DNA from: Hofstenia miamia
Lineage: Eukaryota; Xenacoelomorpha; Acoela
Assembly: GCA_004352715.1 (NCBI GenBank)
Contig: SCFE01000003.1
Coordinates: 1,640,901 to 1,704,900, forward strand
DNA length: 64,000 bases
Direction of reading: 5' to 3'
Below, piece by piece: positions 42,990 to 53,333 of the stretch. Made by a program: the position numbers and the translations under genes. Each line of letters starts with the position of its first letter. The stretch's first letter is position 1. The notes beneath the pieces are model-generated. The model did no database searches, was not told the DNA's origin, and was given only the letters and a program-made list of their open reading frames with translations.

Positions 42990-45260
42990 ACCCCATCCCA
43001 AAGTGACTCAAAAGCCTGTTCTAGTCCCAGTCCCTCATCTCACAATTCAGCCAGTGTCCAGTCCAGGAAAGTGGAGGAATGAAAGCACAAAACCTCTAAG
43101 GTCAGGGACAAGCTTTCACATCTGTACTTCATCACCACACAAAAGGCCATCCACTTTGTCTGTGATAATCTGTCAGATGAAACAAAAAATAAGTTATGCT
43201 GGACATTTAACTCAAACACATTAACTTGTTCAGTGGACATGATTCCATTCATTATCAATGCAGAAAGGAGGCCCTCATTAACACCATAATCTGCTATGAC
43301 TCCAAAATGCAAGGCAGGCAACCTTGGCTCTATTCACATAGCACAGTGCATACCTTGTTCAACAAGGATTTCATTCTCTCACATCTCTGGGAGTTCCTCA
43401 ACAACAAAAAGCAAATCCAGAGCTTTGATTGTGTCAACATAGATTTTGACAAATTGCTAATGATATATTTTTTCCAGTTCAATGAAGTCACTTAACCAAA
43501 AATCTTAGAAAAGATAGAAATTGCCTACTGACTCATGAAGATCAAAAACATCTGCCTCATAATGTTCCTCAAGGAGGAATATCAAGACAACATCCCTGAC
43601 CAAGTCAAGAGCTTGCACTTCAGAACAGAGCATTTTACTATCTTATATCATGTATAACACTAACATCATTTCTACCACAAAACTCATATACATGGATCTA
43701 CTCTTGTGTATGAAGATACCTTCTCACCATCTTGTCATTGATACCTGGCTACTGATCAATGCTGCAATCCATGCACAGACCTTGGAGTCAATTAATACAG
43801 CTCTTCCTGGCCTTGTTTTTGTCACCAACCTTTGCATCAGTTTCACATTTTCTCAGAGTTCAGCCACACTGTATCAATGATGCATGGACAACCTTAAAAG
43901 CTGATAAAAACCCAGAGAGTGAGTGGCCTAAGATTAAGATATGCAGCCTGAGCTCCCAGTATTATCAATCCATAGAAAAGCTACTCATGAGCTACAACTC
44001 TCCTATACAATTCAAGAATGGCAGAACTTCACCAAGAAATTATTTTCTGAGAAATTTACACCAGCTATACAATCATGTGGAGCTATTTGGATACTGGCTG
44101 CCTTCCTCACCTATGATCCACAGATTCAGCTGCCTCTTGACAAAGCAGCCCATGAATGATTGGCAAAACATTGTACTCATGAGATTGGCATCTGCCCAGC
44201 CACCTGGAAAGTAAAAAATTGGCTGTTGCATTCTTGCTCATTACCTGTATCTCCTGGAAAGTCTAAGAAAGCAATAGAGCATTTTGAGAAATTCTATGCT
44301 TACCTCATCAGTACAAGTAGTATGCTCAGGCACCTGAAACCACAAATGATTGTCAACTGCTTAGGGATTGCCTTCTCTGATTTGAACATCTTCTTGGACA
44401 CCCTCAAGAAGTATATGTGGGGTGCCACTGCTGTGGCAACCAAGTTTCTGTCCCTCAACTCTGGATATGTGCCACTGTTCACTGATTGTTTAATTTGCTG
44501 TGAATTTGGTTCAAACATGCAGTTTCTAGAGCTAGTGGAACATTACAGCATACCAGCCAAGACAGAGGTCCTCTTCAACCTGGAGAACATGAATTACCCT
44601 GAGTGTGATTATAGTAAGCTTATTGAGACTTGACGAAATGCCAGCAAAGCTGGTGAAATCATCCCCATCATGGTCCTTGAGCAAACAATGAGATCACCCA
44701 AGCAGTTCTATCAGGAAGAAGAGCTACTTGCATCCTCTGCCATCAAGGCATCTCTGTCCACAAGGGCGCTAATTGAAGCCATTAACTTGGAAAAAATTTT
44801 TGAAGCTGCCATACTGCCAAAATCAACACCCACTTGGTAAATGATCCTGAATAAATGACCCTCCAGCAGGTCAATGACTTTTACTCCTTATTCATGGATC
44901 ACACTACACAGATGGGCTCTCTATGGGAGGTTTTCCTCCACTTCTACCTGGACACACACATCAGTGCCAAGTATGCCCACACATCCAACACAGATGTGTT
45001 AATGACACTAATGATTGCTCTCAAAGGTCTCTGCCTGTATGAATGTTTATTTGATACCTTCACTCAGAAACTCAATATACTATGAAAAAATTGTCCTATT
45101 AGCTCATGCCTTCCTGAAATTCAGTTCTTTTGACTCCACAACAAAACTGTCACTCAATGAGAGGCTCTCATGCAGGTTACCAGAAGACCATGCTATGCAG
45201 AACTCACTTCTTGGGATGATGTCCTAGCTGTTGAAATGATAGAGGAGACAAAAGTTGTTG
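42990..45260 (+). pseudogene. Third frame (ORF3) of element 1, unknown function
   Basis: About 2.2 kb between integrase and the polypurine tract encodes a long protein, now broken into several frames (43090-43280, 43226-43495, 43640-43880, 43941-44159, 44160-44633, 44855-45085). I see no signal peptide, transmembrane segment or furin site, so it does not look like an envelope. Blocks include VHTLFNKDFILSHLWEFL, STTKLIYMDLLL, PSHHLVIDTWLL, HFYLDTHI and LMIALKGLCLYE. These recur in two other diverged elements of the window (minus strand 47.7-49.3 kb and 57.2-58.1 kb). That shows a conserved component of this Gypsy lineage. I do not recognise the family. Confidence 0.65.
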
Positions 45261-45305
45261 TGTGACCCTGCAGTAAATCTATTACCACAAATTTAACCAT
45301 GCAAT

Positions 45306-45319
45306 GGGGGGGGGGAGCA
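45306..45319 (+). promoter_or_regulatory. Polypurine tract of element 1
   Basis: Ten G followed by AG and CA, immediately upstream of the 3' LTR. It is the plus-strand priming site. Confidence 0.85.
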
Positions 45320-46240
45320 TGTAGAGTCACTCAGGGCACCCTCTTTATTTTTTAATTCAATTATTTTGCACTCTAATCAATTGATGCTAATTTTGCATTC
45401 TATTTTAGTAATTTGTCTATTTTCAAGTGTAGTATTATGATAAATTTAATTGTTGTCCCCTCAAATTGTAGAAACACATGATTGCTTGCTTAATTTGCAA
45501 GAGAATTCATGTGACAACTTTGTAAACAGATTACCAGTAATTATTTACTGATTTTTGTAGAAAAGTAGGGAAGACATTGTAGCCAAGCCCAATAAAAGTT
45601 TTGTCTCACTTGGACATCATTACTTTTTTCTTTCTTATTAAATTACTAACTGTTTTAGGTGTTATGGATTTTATGATAATTAATTTTGTGTAAGATCCAG
45701 TGATAATTTGGGAGTTACTCTGCTGTGCATAGGGTGATAACTAGAACTTTGACAGTTGGCAGCCCATATTGTGGTTGCTTTAAGGCTAAGTATACATGTA
45801 GAGAATAATAACTTTTACTTCAATCATTTTTGTACATGCACTTAACATCACACTATGCAAATATAATATGCTGTTGGCTAATGAGAATGCATGGCAATTA
45901 CATGCTATTATTATGTTTATTTATATGAGCTGAGATAACAAGAACTATGAGATAAATTGTTTTTTTGAGCTAGAACTTAATACTTGAGACACACAATCAG
46001 CACCTTGGTGAGTCAGGATGGCTTTCTTGATATGGCTTCAGCATGGTGCGATGTGAATTGGAATGCTTTCTCAGTGATTGGTTTCAGTTTTTCTTTAATG
46101 AAATTGGCAAACTACCAATGTACTTCTTTTTCTGTTAGAATGCAGGTCACTCTCTGCAATGGCTATCTTTGCAACCTTCAGAAGAACCTAAGAGTTACCC
46201 AGTGCTGCTTTAGTGGTGAGAGTGCCCCTGTGATTCTACA
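45320..46240 (+). repeat. 3' LTR of element 1
   Basis: 921 bp. Same ends as the 5' LTR, with scattered substitutions and small indels, for example a deletion in the segment matching 37710-37720. Confidence 0.93.
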
Positions 46241-46244
46241 TTAG

Positions 46245-47151
46245 AGTAGCAGAAGACCAAAATTGTACCTGTCAGATATTTGCCAATTTTTTCTACAGTA
46301 TGATTTTATTTTATTTTATATAAATATGTGCAATTTGTTCATTTTGTTTCCCTTCAGTTTATTCTTAGTAAATTCATTTTTTACTGTTTATCTAAAAGTA
46401 TGTGTTTCTAAATTCATTTACATAGTTAAAGGGTTCATGGGCAGGGGACAGCTTGGCTGCCATAATCCCTTAATCTTAGTTTAGGCATATGGTTAAAGAC
46501 TTGGTTGTACTGCATTTCATTTGTGAATAAAATTAACCTTTATTGCTTTCACCAAAATGGCATTAGATGAGAGTTGCACTGCATTTAGGTATTTTCACTT
46601 AGCATGTAGGTTTAACTCACTGCACCCAAGAGTTAGAGCTTATTTAATCTTTATCTTAAATAGGGTTCTAGTCTTATACTACTCTTTCTTAAGATTATTG
46701 GTATCTGGTTGGCTGAGTGTGGCCACTTTTCCCTAACACAATCTCCTGTTTACCTTTAACTTTTATTAGTATAAGGTATTATAGCAGGAGGAGTTAGTTA
46801 TTAATTTGTAGCACCAGTAAATCCATACTTTGACTCAAAACCCTCAATAGATATATTAGTAGGATTGCTCACAGATTTCATACAAATGCCACATGATGAC
46901 CACTATATAGGACTCTGAGTACAAATATTGTTTAATAATTAACCATACCACTGTCAGGAGAAGCTCTAATATAACCATTAAGAAGATTTTGAACCCTACA
47001 AAAAAGAGATGAAACCCTACCACAAGTGGTCTGCAGCTGAAATTACCACTTTCAGTGCTGGTGCAAAAATTTTTTAGAATTGCAGAACATAGCCTAGCAA
47101 ACCTAGTTTTAGTTATGTTAGTTAAAGTTCCTTTAACTTCTAAGAACAAGA
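46245..47151. other. Flank between Gypsy elements, possible leader
   Basis: No coding frame is recognised. It may contain the LTR and leader of element 3, because a gag-like start follows at 47152, but no LTR ends or primer-binding site were found. Confidence 0.4.
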
Positions 47152-47700
47152 ATGCCAAACACTAGAAGTCACAAATCAAAAGTCACTCCTGAAAAACCTA
47201 GCCAAACCCTATCTACACCACAAGATGATTGTTCTAAAGAAGAGCTCTGTGACACAATCACTCTCTTAAAACACCAAACAATTGAGCTGAAAGAGAACAT
47301 TGATTTAATTGAGATCAAAAATTGCAGACATTTTGATCAGTTACATAAGGAAAACCATTTACTTAGGACAGAAATATTAAATTTAAACTCAGAAAAAATG
47401 CATTAATAATAAATTGAAAAACCATGACGTCCTTAGACAGGACCAAAGACTCAAAAGAATGACAATCTTCAAAAACAATTTGCTACAGCAAACTAAGAAC
47501 AGCTTAAATTCCTCCTTTCAAACACAATGTTAATAAAACAAGTCAAAGAATGCAACATACAAAACATTCAAGTAACAGGGCAACTCATAGCCAAGGAAGC
47601 AGAAAATAATTCTTTACCCTGAGAAATACAAACCACTATGATGCAATTGACTAATTTACAGGGTTATCAGAATAAATTAGCAGCTGAGTTGTTCTCTTTT
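47152..47700 (+). pseudogene. gag N-terminus of a third Gypsy relic (element 3)
   Basis: Begins MPNTRSHKSKVTPEKPSQT, then a charged helical region (ELCDTITLLKHQTIELKENI, LHKENHLLRTEILNL) to 47406. It continues with stops to about 47700. The layout (short basic start, then coiled coil) matches the gag start of element 2 on the minus strand near 62.9-62.4 kb. Coding then switches to the opposite strand. Confidence 0.5.
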
Positions 47701-49260
47701 CTGTTTAGATATGGGTAAAGTTAATGTTGCGTCCTCAGTTACATAAATTGATATTAGCAACAGCACAGATTTAGCTTTACAATCAAGTGCTTGTTTTTCT
47801 TCAAAGAATGAATATCAAAAGTCAGTGTGATCTTGAATATCTAACAATTTCTGAATAATACTGATTAGGTGCTCTACTGAATAGTGATATGTTTGTGATT
47901 GAGATGATATTGAAATGACAGGCCAAACATTATTAGTTGGTCTATCTGCCTTTATAGTTTCCCAAACAGTATTAACTTCATTGAGTGCATTAACTGATTG
48001 TGATAAGTAAAGGAAACATGAAATTCTGTAATTTTGTTAGGAGCAGGTTTATCTGCTATTAGTTCATACAATTGTGCTTGTAATAAAACATCAATAGCTA
48101 GGCACTAATCAACCATAACCTGATGGTGAGGGTATATTCTATGTAAAAAGAAATCAATGTGAATCAGAGCAGTTGTTGAATTACAAAACTCTTGTAAACC
48201 CAAAACACTAAAATTTTCAGGCTTTAGAATCAAAAAGTTCTCCAAACTTAATTCGAATTCATAAAGTTCAGAATCACAATATTTACTATTATTAAAATCA
48301 GTAAGAATAACAACTAAGTGAATCTTGTTTAATTTTGCCAAATGATATACTAGAGATAATTTATCCATGAGTTTAGTATCACAAAGTTCTTCTTATTTGA
48401 TAAAGTAAATAATTAAAATGTTTTCCAGAAAGAGATGGATTTGTGCTAGCAAACCCAAATTGTCCTTATATGTACATGTAATGAGTTTATGTAAATTATT
48501 AAGAAAAAATTCATTATCAAAACAAGTGTGTACCATACTACAAAAATAAGGGCAATTGAGATCTTTGTTCATTGAGTATGGGTAATAGATCAGACTATTA
48601 ACTGACGGACATATTTAAGCATCAATTAAGAACGGCATTGTTGAGGTACTAGCATAGTGCTGTGATGCAGGGTTTTCGAGTCGAGTTCGAGTTATTTGGA
48701 CAGAGTTCGAGTTTTTTCATTTCGAGTTCGAGTTTGAGTATTTTTTTGAATGAAATTCCGAGTTCAATCGAGTTTTTTTTTTCTAATTCCGAGTTTTTAG
48801 GGTAAAAAATATTTATTTAACAATAATTCTAAGATAAAAAATAGTTTTTGTGACTGGTAAGAAAATTGATATTTAAAAAAATTTAATTTTTACGGCATTT
48901 TCCAGTTCGAGTTCGAGTTCGAGTTTTGATGATTTCTCTTCCGAGTTTTTCTGATCGAGTTTTGCGAGCTTATTTGAGTTCGAGTTCTTAAAATTCCGAG
49001 TACTCGAAAACCCTGCTGTGATGTATTCAATTCTTTTTTGATTTGGAGTTTTTTCAGCATATTGTGTTTCAGAATCCATATTAGTTTCAGCTTCTGTCAA
49101 TGGATTTTTTGACAAGGATGTGGCGTTTTTGGTTACAAAATTTTGAAAGCTATTACCAAGTTTGATTTGGTTTGAAATTTTGTTATGATTATCAATTTGA
49201 AGCTTTGCTTCAACAGCATTTTTGATGAAAGTAGAAAGTTTATCCTTCGGACCGCATTTC
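47700..49260 (-). pseudogene. ORF3 homologue in element 3
   Basis: Minus-strand frames with blocks that align to ORF3 of element 1: KDKLSTFIKNAVEAKLQIDN (about 49260-49200; element 1 has RDKLSHLYFITTQKAIHFVC), SMVHTCFDNEFFLNNL (about 48540-48490; element 1 VHTLFNKDFILSHL), IHLVVIL, and STTALIHIDFFL with YPHHQVMVD (48190-48105; element 1 STTKLIYMDLLL, PSHHLVID). It has several stops and a hAT MITE inserted at 48668-49015. It lies tail to tail with the gag piece at 47152, so the relic is rearranged or composite. Confidence 0.6.
48668..49015. mobile_element. hAT-type MITE with 8-bp target duplication
   Basis: The ends CAGGGTTTTCGAGT and ACTCGAAAACCCTG are perfect inverted repeats with the hAT-type CAGNG start. 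CTGTGATG flanks both sides (48660-48667 and 49016-49023), a perfect 8-bp target duplication. The interior is dominated by reiterated GAGTTCGAGTT words in both arms and has no coding capacity. It interrupts the ORF3 relic of element 3. Confidence 0.92.
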
Positions 49261-49339
49261 TGTTCAAATCAGCAATGGATTCGTAGTGGCATACCATTTT
49301 TTTCAATACAAAAAGCAAATTTTAAGTGCTTCAACACTG

Positions 49340-49938
49340 TTTTGAGATCAAAAATGGACATATACGATATACCAGGGAGGATAGGTTTGGATTTGGACTA
49401 AGGTGTTGGAAAAATAGGACGACTTAGGCAGTAGTCCATGCAAATCAACTCAAATGCAGTGAATCCTATATAACTTAAGAGCAATATGTTGAACAATCAA
49501 TGCTGAATTTTAAAATATTACAATAGTATCAAATGCTCTTATAGTACTACAATCTAATACAGTCAATTTTGGTAAAGCAAAATAATTCAAAATTCCAACA
49601 AATTCATTTCGTTCCTTATTTTTAAGCTTTGTAGTAATCTAGTTCCTAAAATTGTCATAAACTATAATTATAAAATATTTATAGAGTTAAATAGTTGAGT
49701 TTCTTATGGTACTACCGCCTAATTAATTTTATTATGTCCAAATCCAAAAATCACCATTTTGCAATGTTACTGTGAATTGAGAATTTTAGTTGATTCAAAC
49801 AACAAAATAAAACGTACTTACTTCAAAATTGCAGCTAAGGCGATGAAAACAAGAATAGTTCAAACAATGGCAATTTAGTGTGCAAACCCAAAATTTATAT
49901 TGCAAAACATTAAAGAAAATTGCAGTGGAGTGTATTAA
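49340..49938. repeat. First copy of a block duplicated around a single N
   Basis: 599 bp, repeated at 49940-50737. The second copy has a 199-bp extra segment. The rest appears identical by eye. Confidence 0.9.
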
Positions 49939-49939
49939 N
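49939..49939. other. Single N (contig join)
   Basis: Sits exactly between the two copies. Confidence 0.9.
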
Positions 49940-50737
49940 TTTTGAGATCAAAAATGGACATATACGATATACCAGGGAGGATAGGTTTGGATTTGGACTA
50001 AGGTGTTGGAAAAATAGGACGACTTAGGCAGTAGTCCATGCAAATCAACTCAAATGCAGTGAATCCTATATAACTTAAGAGCAATATGTTGAACAATCAA
50101 TGCTGAATTTTAAAATATTACAATAGTATCAAATGCTCTTATAGTACTACAATCTAATACAGTCAATTTTGGTAAAGCAAAATAATTCAAGATTTTTTTG
50201 TCAACGATCATAGAATGGGCCTAAAATGACCGGATTAAGGCTGGGTGGGAGCCTCAATTTTTGGCTAATGTCCATCATGTTTGAAATAGATTGCTTTTTG
50301 TACCTGTAGTTGTTCAATCACAAGAAGCAAATCTGTTTCTGATTGGCTTGATGTTGATTATGAGCGGAAATTGATCATTGCGCTGCCAAAATTCCAACAA
50401 ATTCATTTCGTTCCTTATTTTTAAGCTTTGTAGTAATCTAGTTCCTAAAATTGTCATAAACTATAATTATAAAATATTTATAGAGTTAAATAGTTGAGTT
50501 TCTTATGGTACTACCGCCTAATTAATTTTATTATGTCCAAATCCAAAAATCACCATTTTGCAATGTTACTGTGAATTGAGAATTTTAGTTGATTCAAACA
50601 ACAAAATAAAACGTACTTACTTCAAAATTGCAGCTAAGGCGATGAAAACAAGAATAGTTCAAACAATGGCAATTTAGTGTGCAAACCCAAAATTTATATT
50701 GCAAAACATTAAAGAAAATTGCAGTGGAGTGTATTAA
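49940..50737. repeat. Second copy, with a 199-bp insertion
   Basis: Matches 49340-49938 except for the extra 50191-50389. It continues into unique sequence at 50738. Confidence 0.9.
50191..50389. mobile_element. 199-bp insertion polymorphism, unclassified
   Basis: Present in one of two otherwise identical copies. Starts GATTTTTTTG and ends CGCTGCCAA. CAA occurs at both borders (50188-50190 and 50387-50389), possibly a 3-bp target duplication. Neither terminal inverted repeats nor convincing tRNA-type promoter boxes were found, so the class is open. Confidence 0.5.
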
Positions 50738-51589
50738 AGTCCGTTATAGAAAGATTTATTTTTTCTAAATGAATTTAAGATTTAAATATAAATTTTAAAT
50801 TTTACTTTTCATTGAAATTGGAATACTAGTTTGGATTACAAATTTTAAATCATATAAAAACAACATGAAATAAATTAATACTCTATTATTGCTATCGAAA
50901 GATATTGTTTTATAAAAATTTTTTTATTAGTGATTATAATAATCACGAACCTTCTGAAAACTAAGTTGATCTTGGCATTGCAAGTTGCTTATAGTGCATC
51001 TCACATGAGAATTGTACAATTTTATTAGGATCAATAAATTTGGCGTTGTTTGCACCAACAAGTTATTCAATTTTCTTATCTGTGTTTCTTCAGCATTTCC
51101 ATTTGCAAGTTTATAAAACAAATGTTTTTGGTTGCTTTAAAATCTTAAAAACCTGAACCATTATTGTAGTATGCATACCTCAAAATCAATCCTCTAAGAA
51201 CCGAATTCAGTGTAATGTTTCCAAAAATAGAAGATATCCATTTAAATATTAAGAAACTCAAATTTACTGACGTCTGAATTGAGCCTGTCACCCAATGAAA
51301 TATCTTAGCCTGCATATCGAAAATACATTAAGCTTCACTAAACATATGCCTATAATAAAAAAATGAAAATTACTATAAAATAAATTTCTCATATACCTAA
51401 ATTAATCAACTTACTAATGAGCCACCTTTTGCATTGTACCGTTTTGTTTAGCAACCTAAAAAATCATTGCTAGATAAATCAGATTCGTAAATAAAATGGT
51501 CGAGAAGATGTGCTCCAATCCAAATCAATCATCAAAAAATGTCAAAAATGAACATTTTTCTTATGCTTCCTTCTATATTAGATTATTTT
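50738..51589. other. No recognisable gene
   Basis: AT-rich. A 64-codon minus-strand frame at 50927-51121 is without motif. Confidence 0.5.
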
Positions 51590-51602
51590 TTTAATTAATT
51601 TA

Positions 51603-51945
51603 TGGGATATTGTAAACAAACGGTTATCTTTTGACAAAATTCAATTTTTTTCTTATTTAAGTAGTTCTTTCAATAAAGTTCAAAAAGATATTTTTCAAAA
51701 AGTCATTCCTAAATTGCACAATTAAGAATTGGAATAACTTGACATTATATATAAGAAAACTAGATAAGCGGAATGTATAAAAGAATATTGGGGATTACAT
51801 TTGCTTTCATTTATTCCAAAATTTGCAATAATGTTTAGTTAGGATATACTTTTTATAATTGGCTTAACTAACAACAATTGAAATATTTGTAAACATCAAT
51901 TTCTGTAAATATTTACTTTTGTTTTGTGGATTGTACTTTTTAACA
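51603..51945 (+). repeat. Dispersed repeat, copy 1
   Basis: About 340 bp beginning GGGATATTGTAAACAAACGG, repeated in direct orientation at 54568-54890 with scattered substitutions and a deletion. It ends near TTACTTTTGTTTTGTG. No terminal inverted repeats or coding capacity. Confidence 0.85.
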
Positions 51946-52414
51946 CTATTGTTTTATCAGCACTTGATAATATATTTGTTTATATACGATATTGCAACAA
52001 TAAATATTTCTTCCTTCATTATCAGTCATAAAATGGATTGCTTGCTTGGGACAGGACATAGCCTAGTGTATTTGGGTTACATACAACGAACCAGTTAACA
52101 TCAGTTTTTCCTCCATTAGGCTTTCAAGCTCCTCATTACCTGAACATTTGGAATTTGAGAACCTAAAACGTTTTACAAAAATTATATTTTTCAATGAGAA
52201 AATAGGATTCTTTGTAAAGTGCAGCACTTATAATTTAGTATAAATTTTCAGAAACCACGAATGTTTTTTCCTTCAAAATTTGATAATACTGTATTTCCTA
52301 TAATGTTATTATTTTGGAACCTTAAGTTTATCAATAGTTCAACAATTTAAATATTTGTATCAATGCTTTCGTTCATATATACAGAAATGTTTATAAAGTT
52401 CATCTAAATATCGT
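51946..52414. other. No recognisable gene
   Basis: AT-rich flank before a hAT element. No motif. Confidence 0.5.
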
Positions 52415-52422
52415 TTTATAAG

Positions 52423-53325
52423 CTGGGCCGGGAACCGCTAAAATGCGGTTTCCGGTATCTGGGGTGCGGTTTGCGGTCTAAAATAATTCTTTGACAAGAT
52501 AAAGACAAAATTAAATTTAACTAAGTTTAACCAAAACTGGACAATTTACTGAATATACAAAGTCAAATATTCTCGCTTCGTCAAACAATGGCAGAATGCT
52601 GTCATCCTGTTGGTTACCGTCGGCGGCTTTCAGAAATTTTGCTGCTAAATTTGCGCGCCCAGGTGAAGGCCTTTTTAATCCGAGACTCACTGTAATCAAT
52701 GTTGCCTTTCAAAATGTCGAACAAAATATACACCGGGTTCTGCAACCATGTCATATACCTCCCCTGGTTGTGAAGTACAAGTCAAAAATTTCCTTCTTCA
52801 GCGACATTCTGCAGAGCTGTATGCCATAAGCCCAAGCATTGCACGCATCTCTGAAGAAACTGAGAGTAAGCAGATGGGCCACGCAGCAAACGGATATTGC
52901 GATGTTTCGGTTTTCGGAAGTTTTAGAGTGGAATTAGTTGCCGGTAGAAAATATTTCTGAATTGGGGCGCTGGCTGACGAATCGGTTGATCGCTATTTTC
53001 GGCGAAAGTCATCCCATATATCCGCGTGCTTTTTCTTAAAATGGTCGCTTAGTGTCGCTAAACCAACAGTTCGAATGTTGTACTTGTAAACTGCGCTGAT
53101 ATTCTGAAGCTTACATGCTTTACATGTGGATTTTTCAGCCGCTGTGTTGATTTCGTATAGCGACGAGTAGTCTCGTGTCACCTCCTGCCGCTCAGCCATG
53201 CATTTCTTAAATAAGTTCCATCTAAAGTCATCTCTAGTTGTCAGCAAGCTGAAATCTGATTAGATGTGTGGTTTGAAAGCCAAAAGGCGGTTTGCGGTCC
53301 AGCCGTTTAATTGGTCCCACCCCAG
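52423..53325 (-). mobile_element. hAT element with BED finger and 8-bp target duplication
   Basis: Starts CTGGGCCGGGAACCGC and ends with the imperfect complement (GGTCCCACCCCAG). TTTATAAG flanks both sides (52415-52422 and 53326-53333), a perfect 8-bp duplication. The subterminal words GCGGTTTGCGGTC occur near both ends. On the minus strand it encodes a BED-type zinc finger (52993-53247), and a further decayed frame lies at about 52580-52960. At 903 bp it is too short for a full transposase, so it is non-autonomous. Confidence 0.88.
52993..53247 (-). pseudogene. BED-type zinc finger of a hAT transposase
   Basis: An 84-residue frame with STCKACKLQNI (C-x2-C) and LSDHFKKKHADIWDDF (H-x4-H). This is the C-C-H-H layout of BED fingers at the N-terminus of hAT transposases, where it binds the element ends. 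The catalytic RNase-H-like domain and the hATC region are not readable downstream. A short frame, LKAADGNQQDDSILPLFDEA (about 52617-52558), may belong to the same gene. Confidence 0.6.
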
Positions 53326-53333
53326 TTTATAAG

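Larger units (their letters stand above)
36968..46244 (+). mobile_element. Ty3/Gypsy LTR retrotransposon, complete length, decayed (element 1)
   Basis: Bounded by LTRs (36972-37900 and 45320-46240) that start TGTAGAGTCAC and end GTGATTCTACA, themselves a short inverted repeat. TTAG flanks both ends (36968-36971 and 46241-46244) as a 4-bp target duplication. Inside, in order: primer-binding site, gag with coiled coil and CCHC knuckle, protease, RNase H, integrase, a long third frame and a polypurine tract. RNase H followed by integrase gives the Gypsy order. The RT catalytic palm is deleted, and the protease and integrase have catalytic substitutions. The two LTRs differ by several substitutions and small indels, so the insertion is old. 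Confidence 0.92.

Noticed and set aside
42990-45260. Envelope gene in Gypsy element 1
   Set aside because: The position is right, but I see no signal peptide, transmembrane anchor or cleavage motif, and the best blocks look like a soluble protein.
48660-49023. Simple microsatellite of GAGTTC
   Set aside because: Exact inverted ends and an 8-bp target duplication show a transposon, not a plain tandem repeat.
50191-50389. tRNA-derived SINE
   Set aside because: On neither strand could a convincing A box plus B box pair be found.
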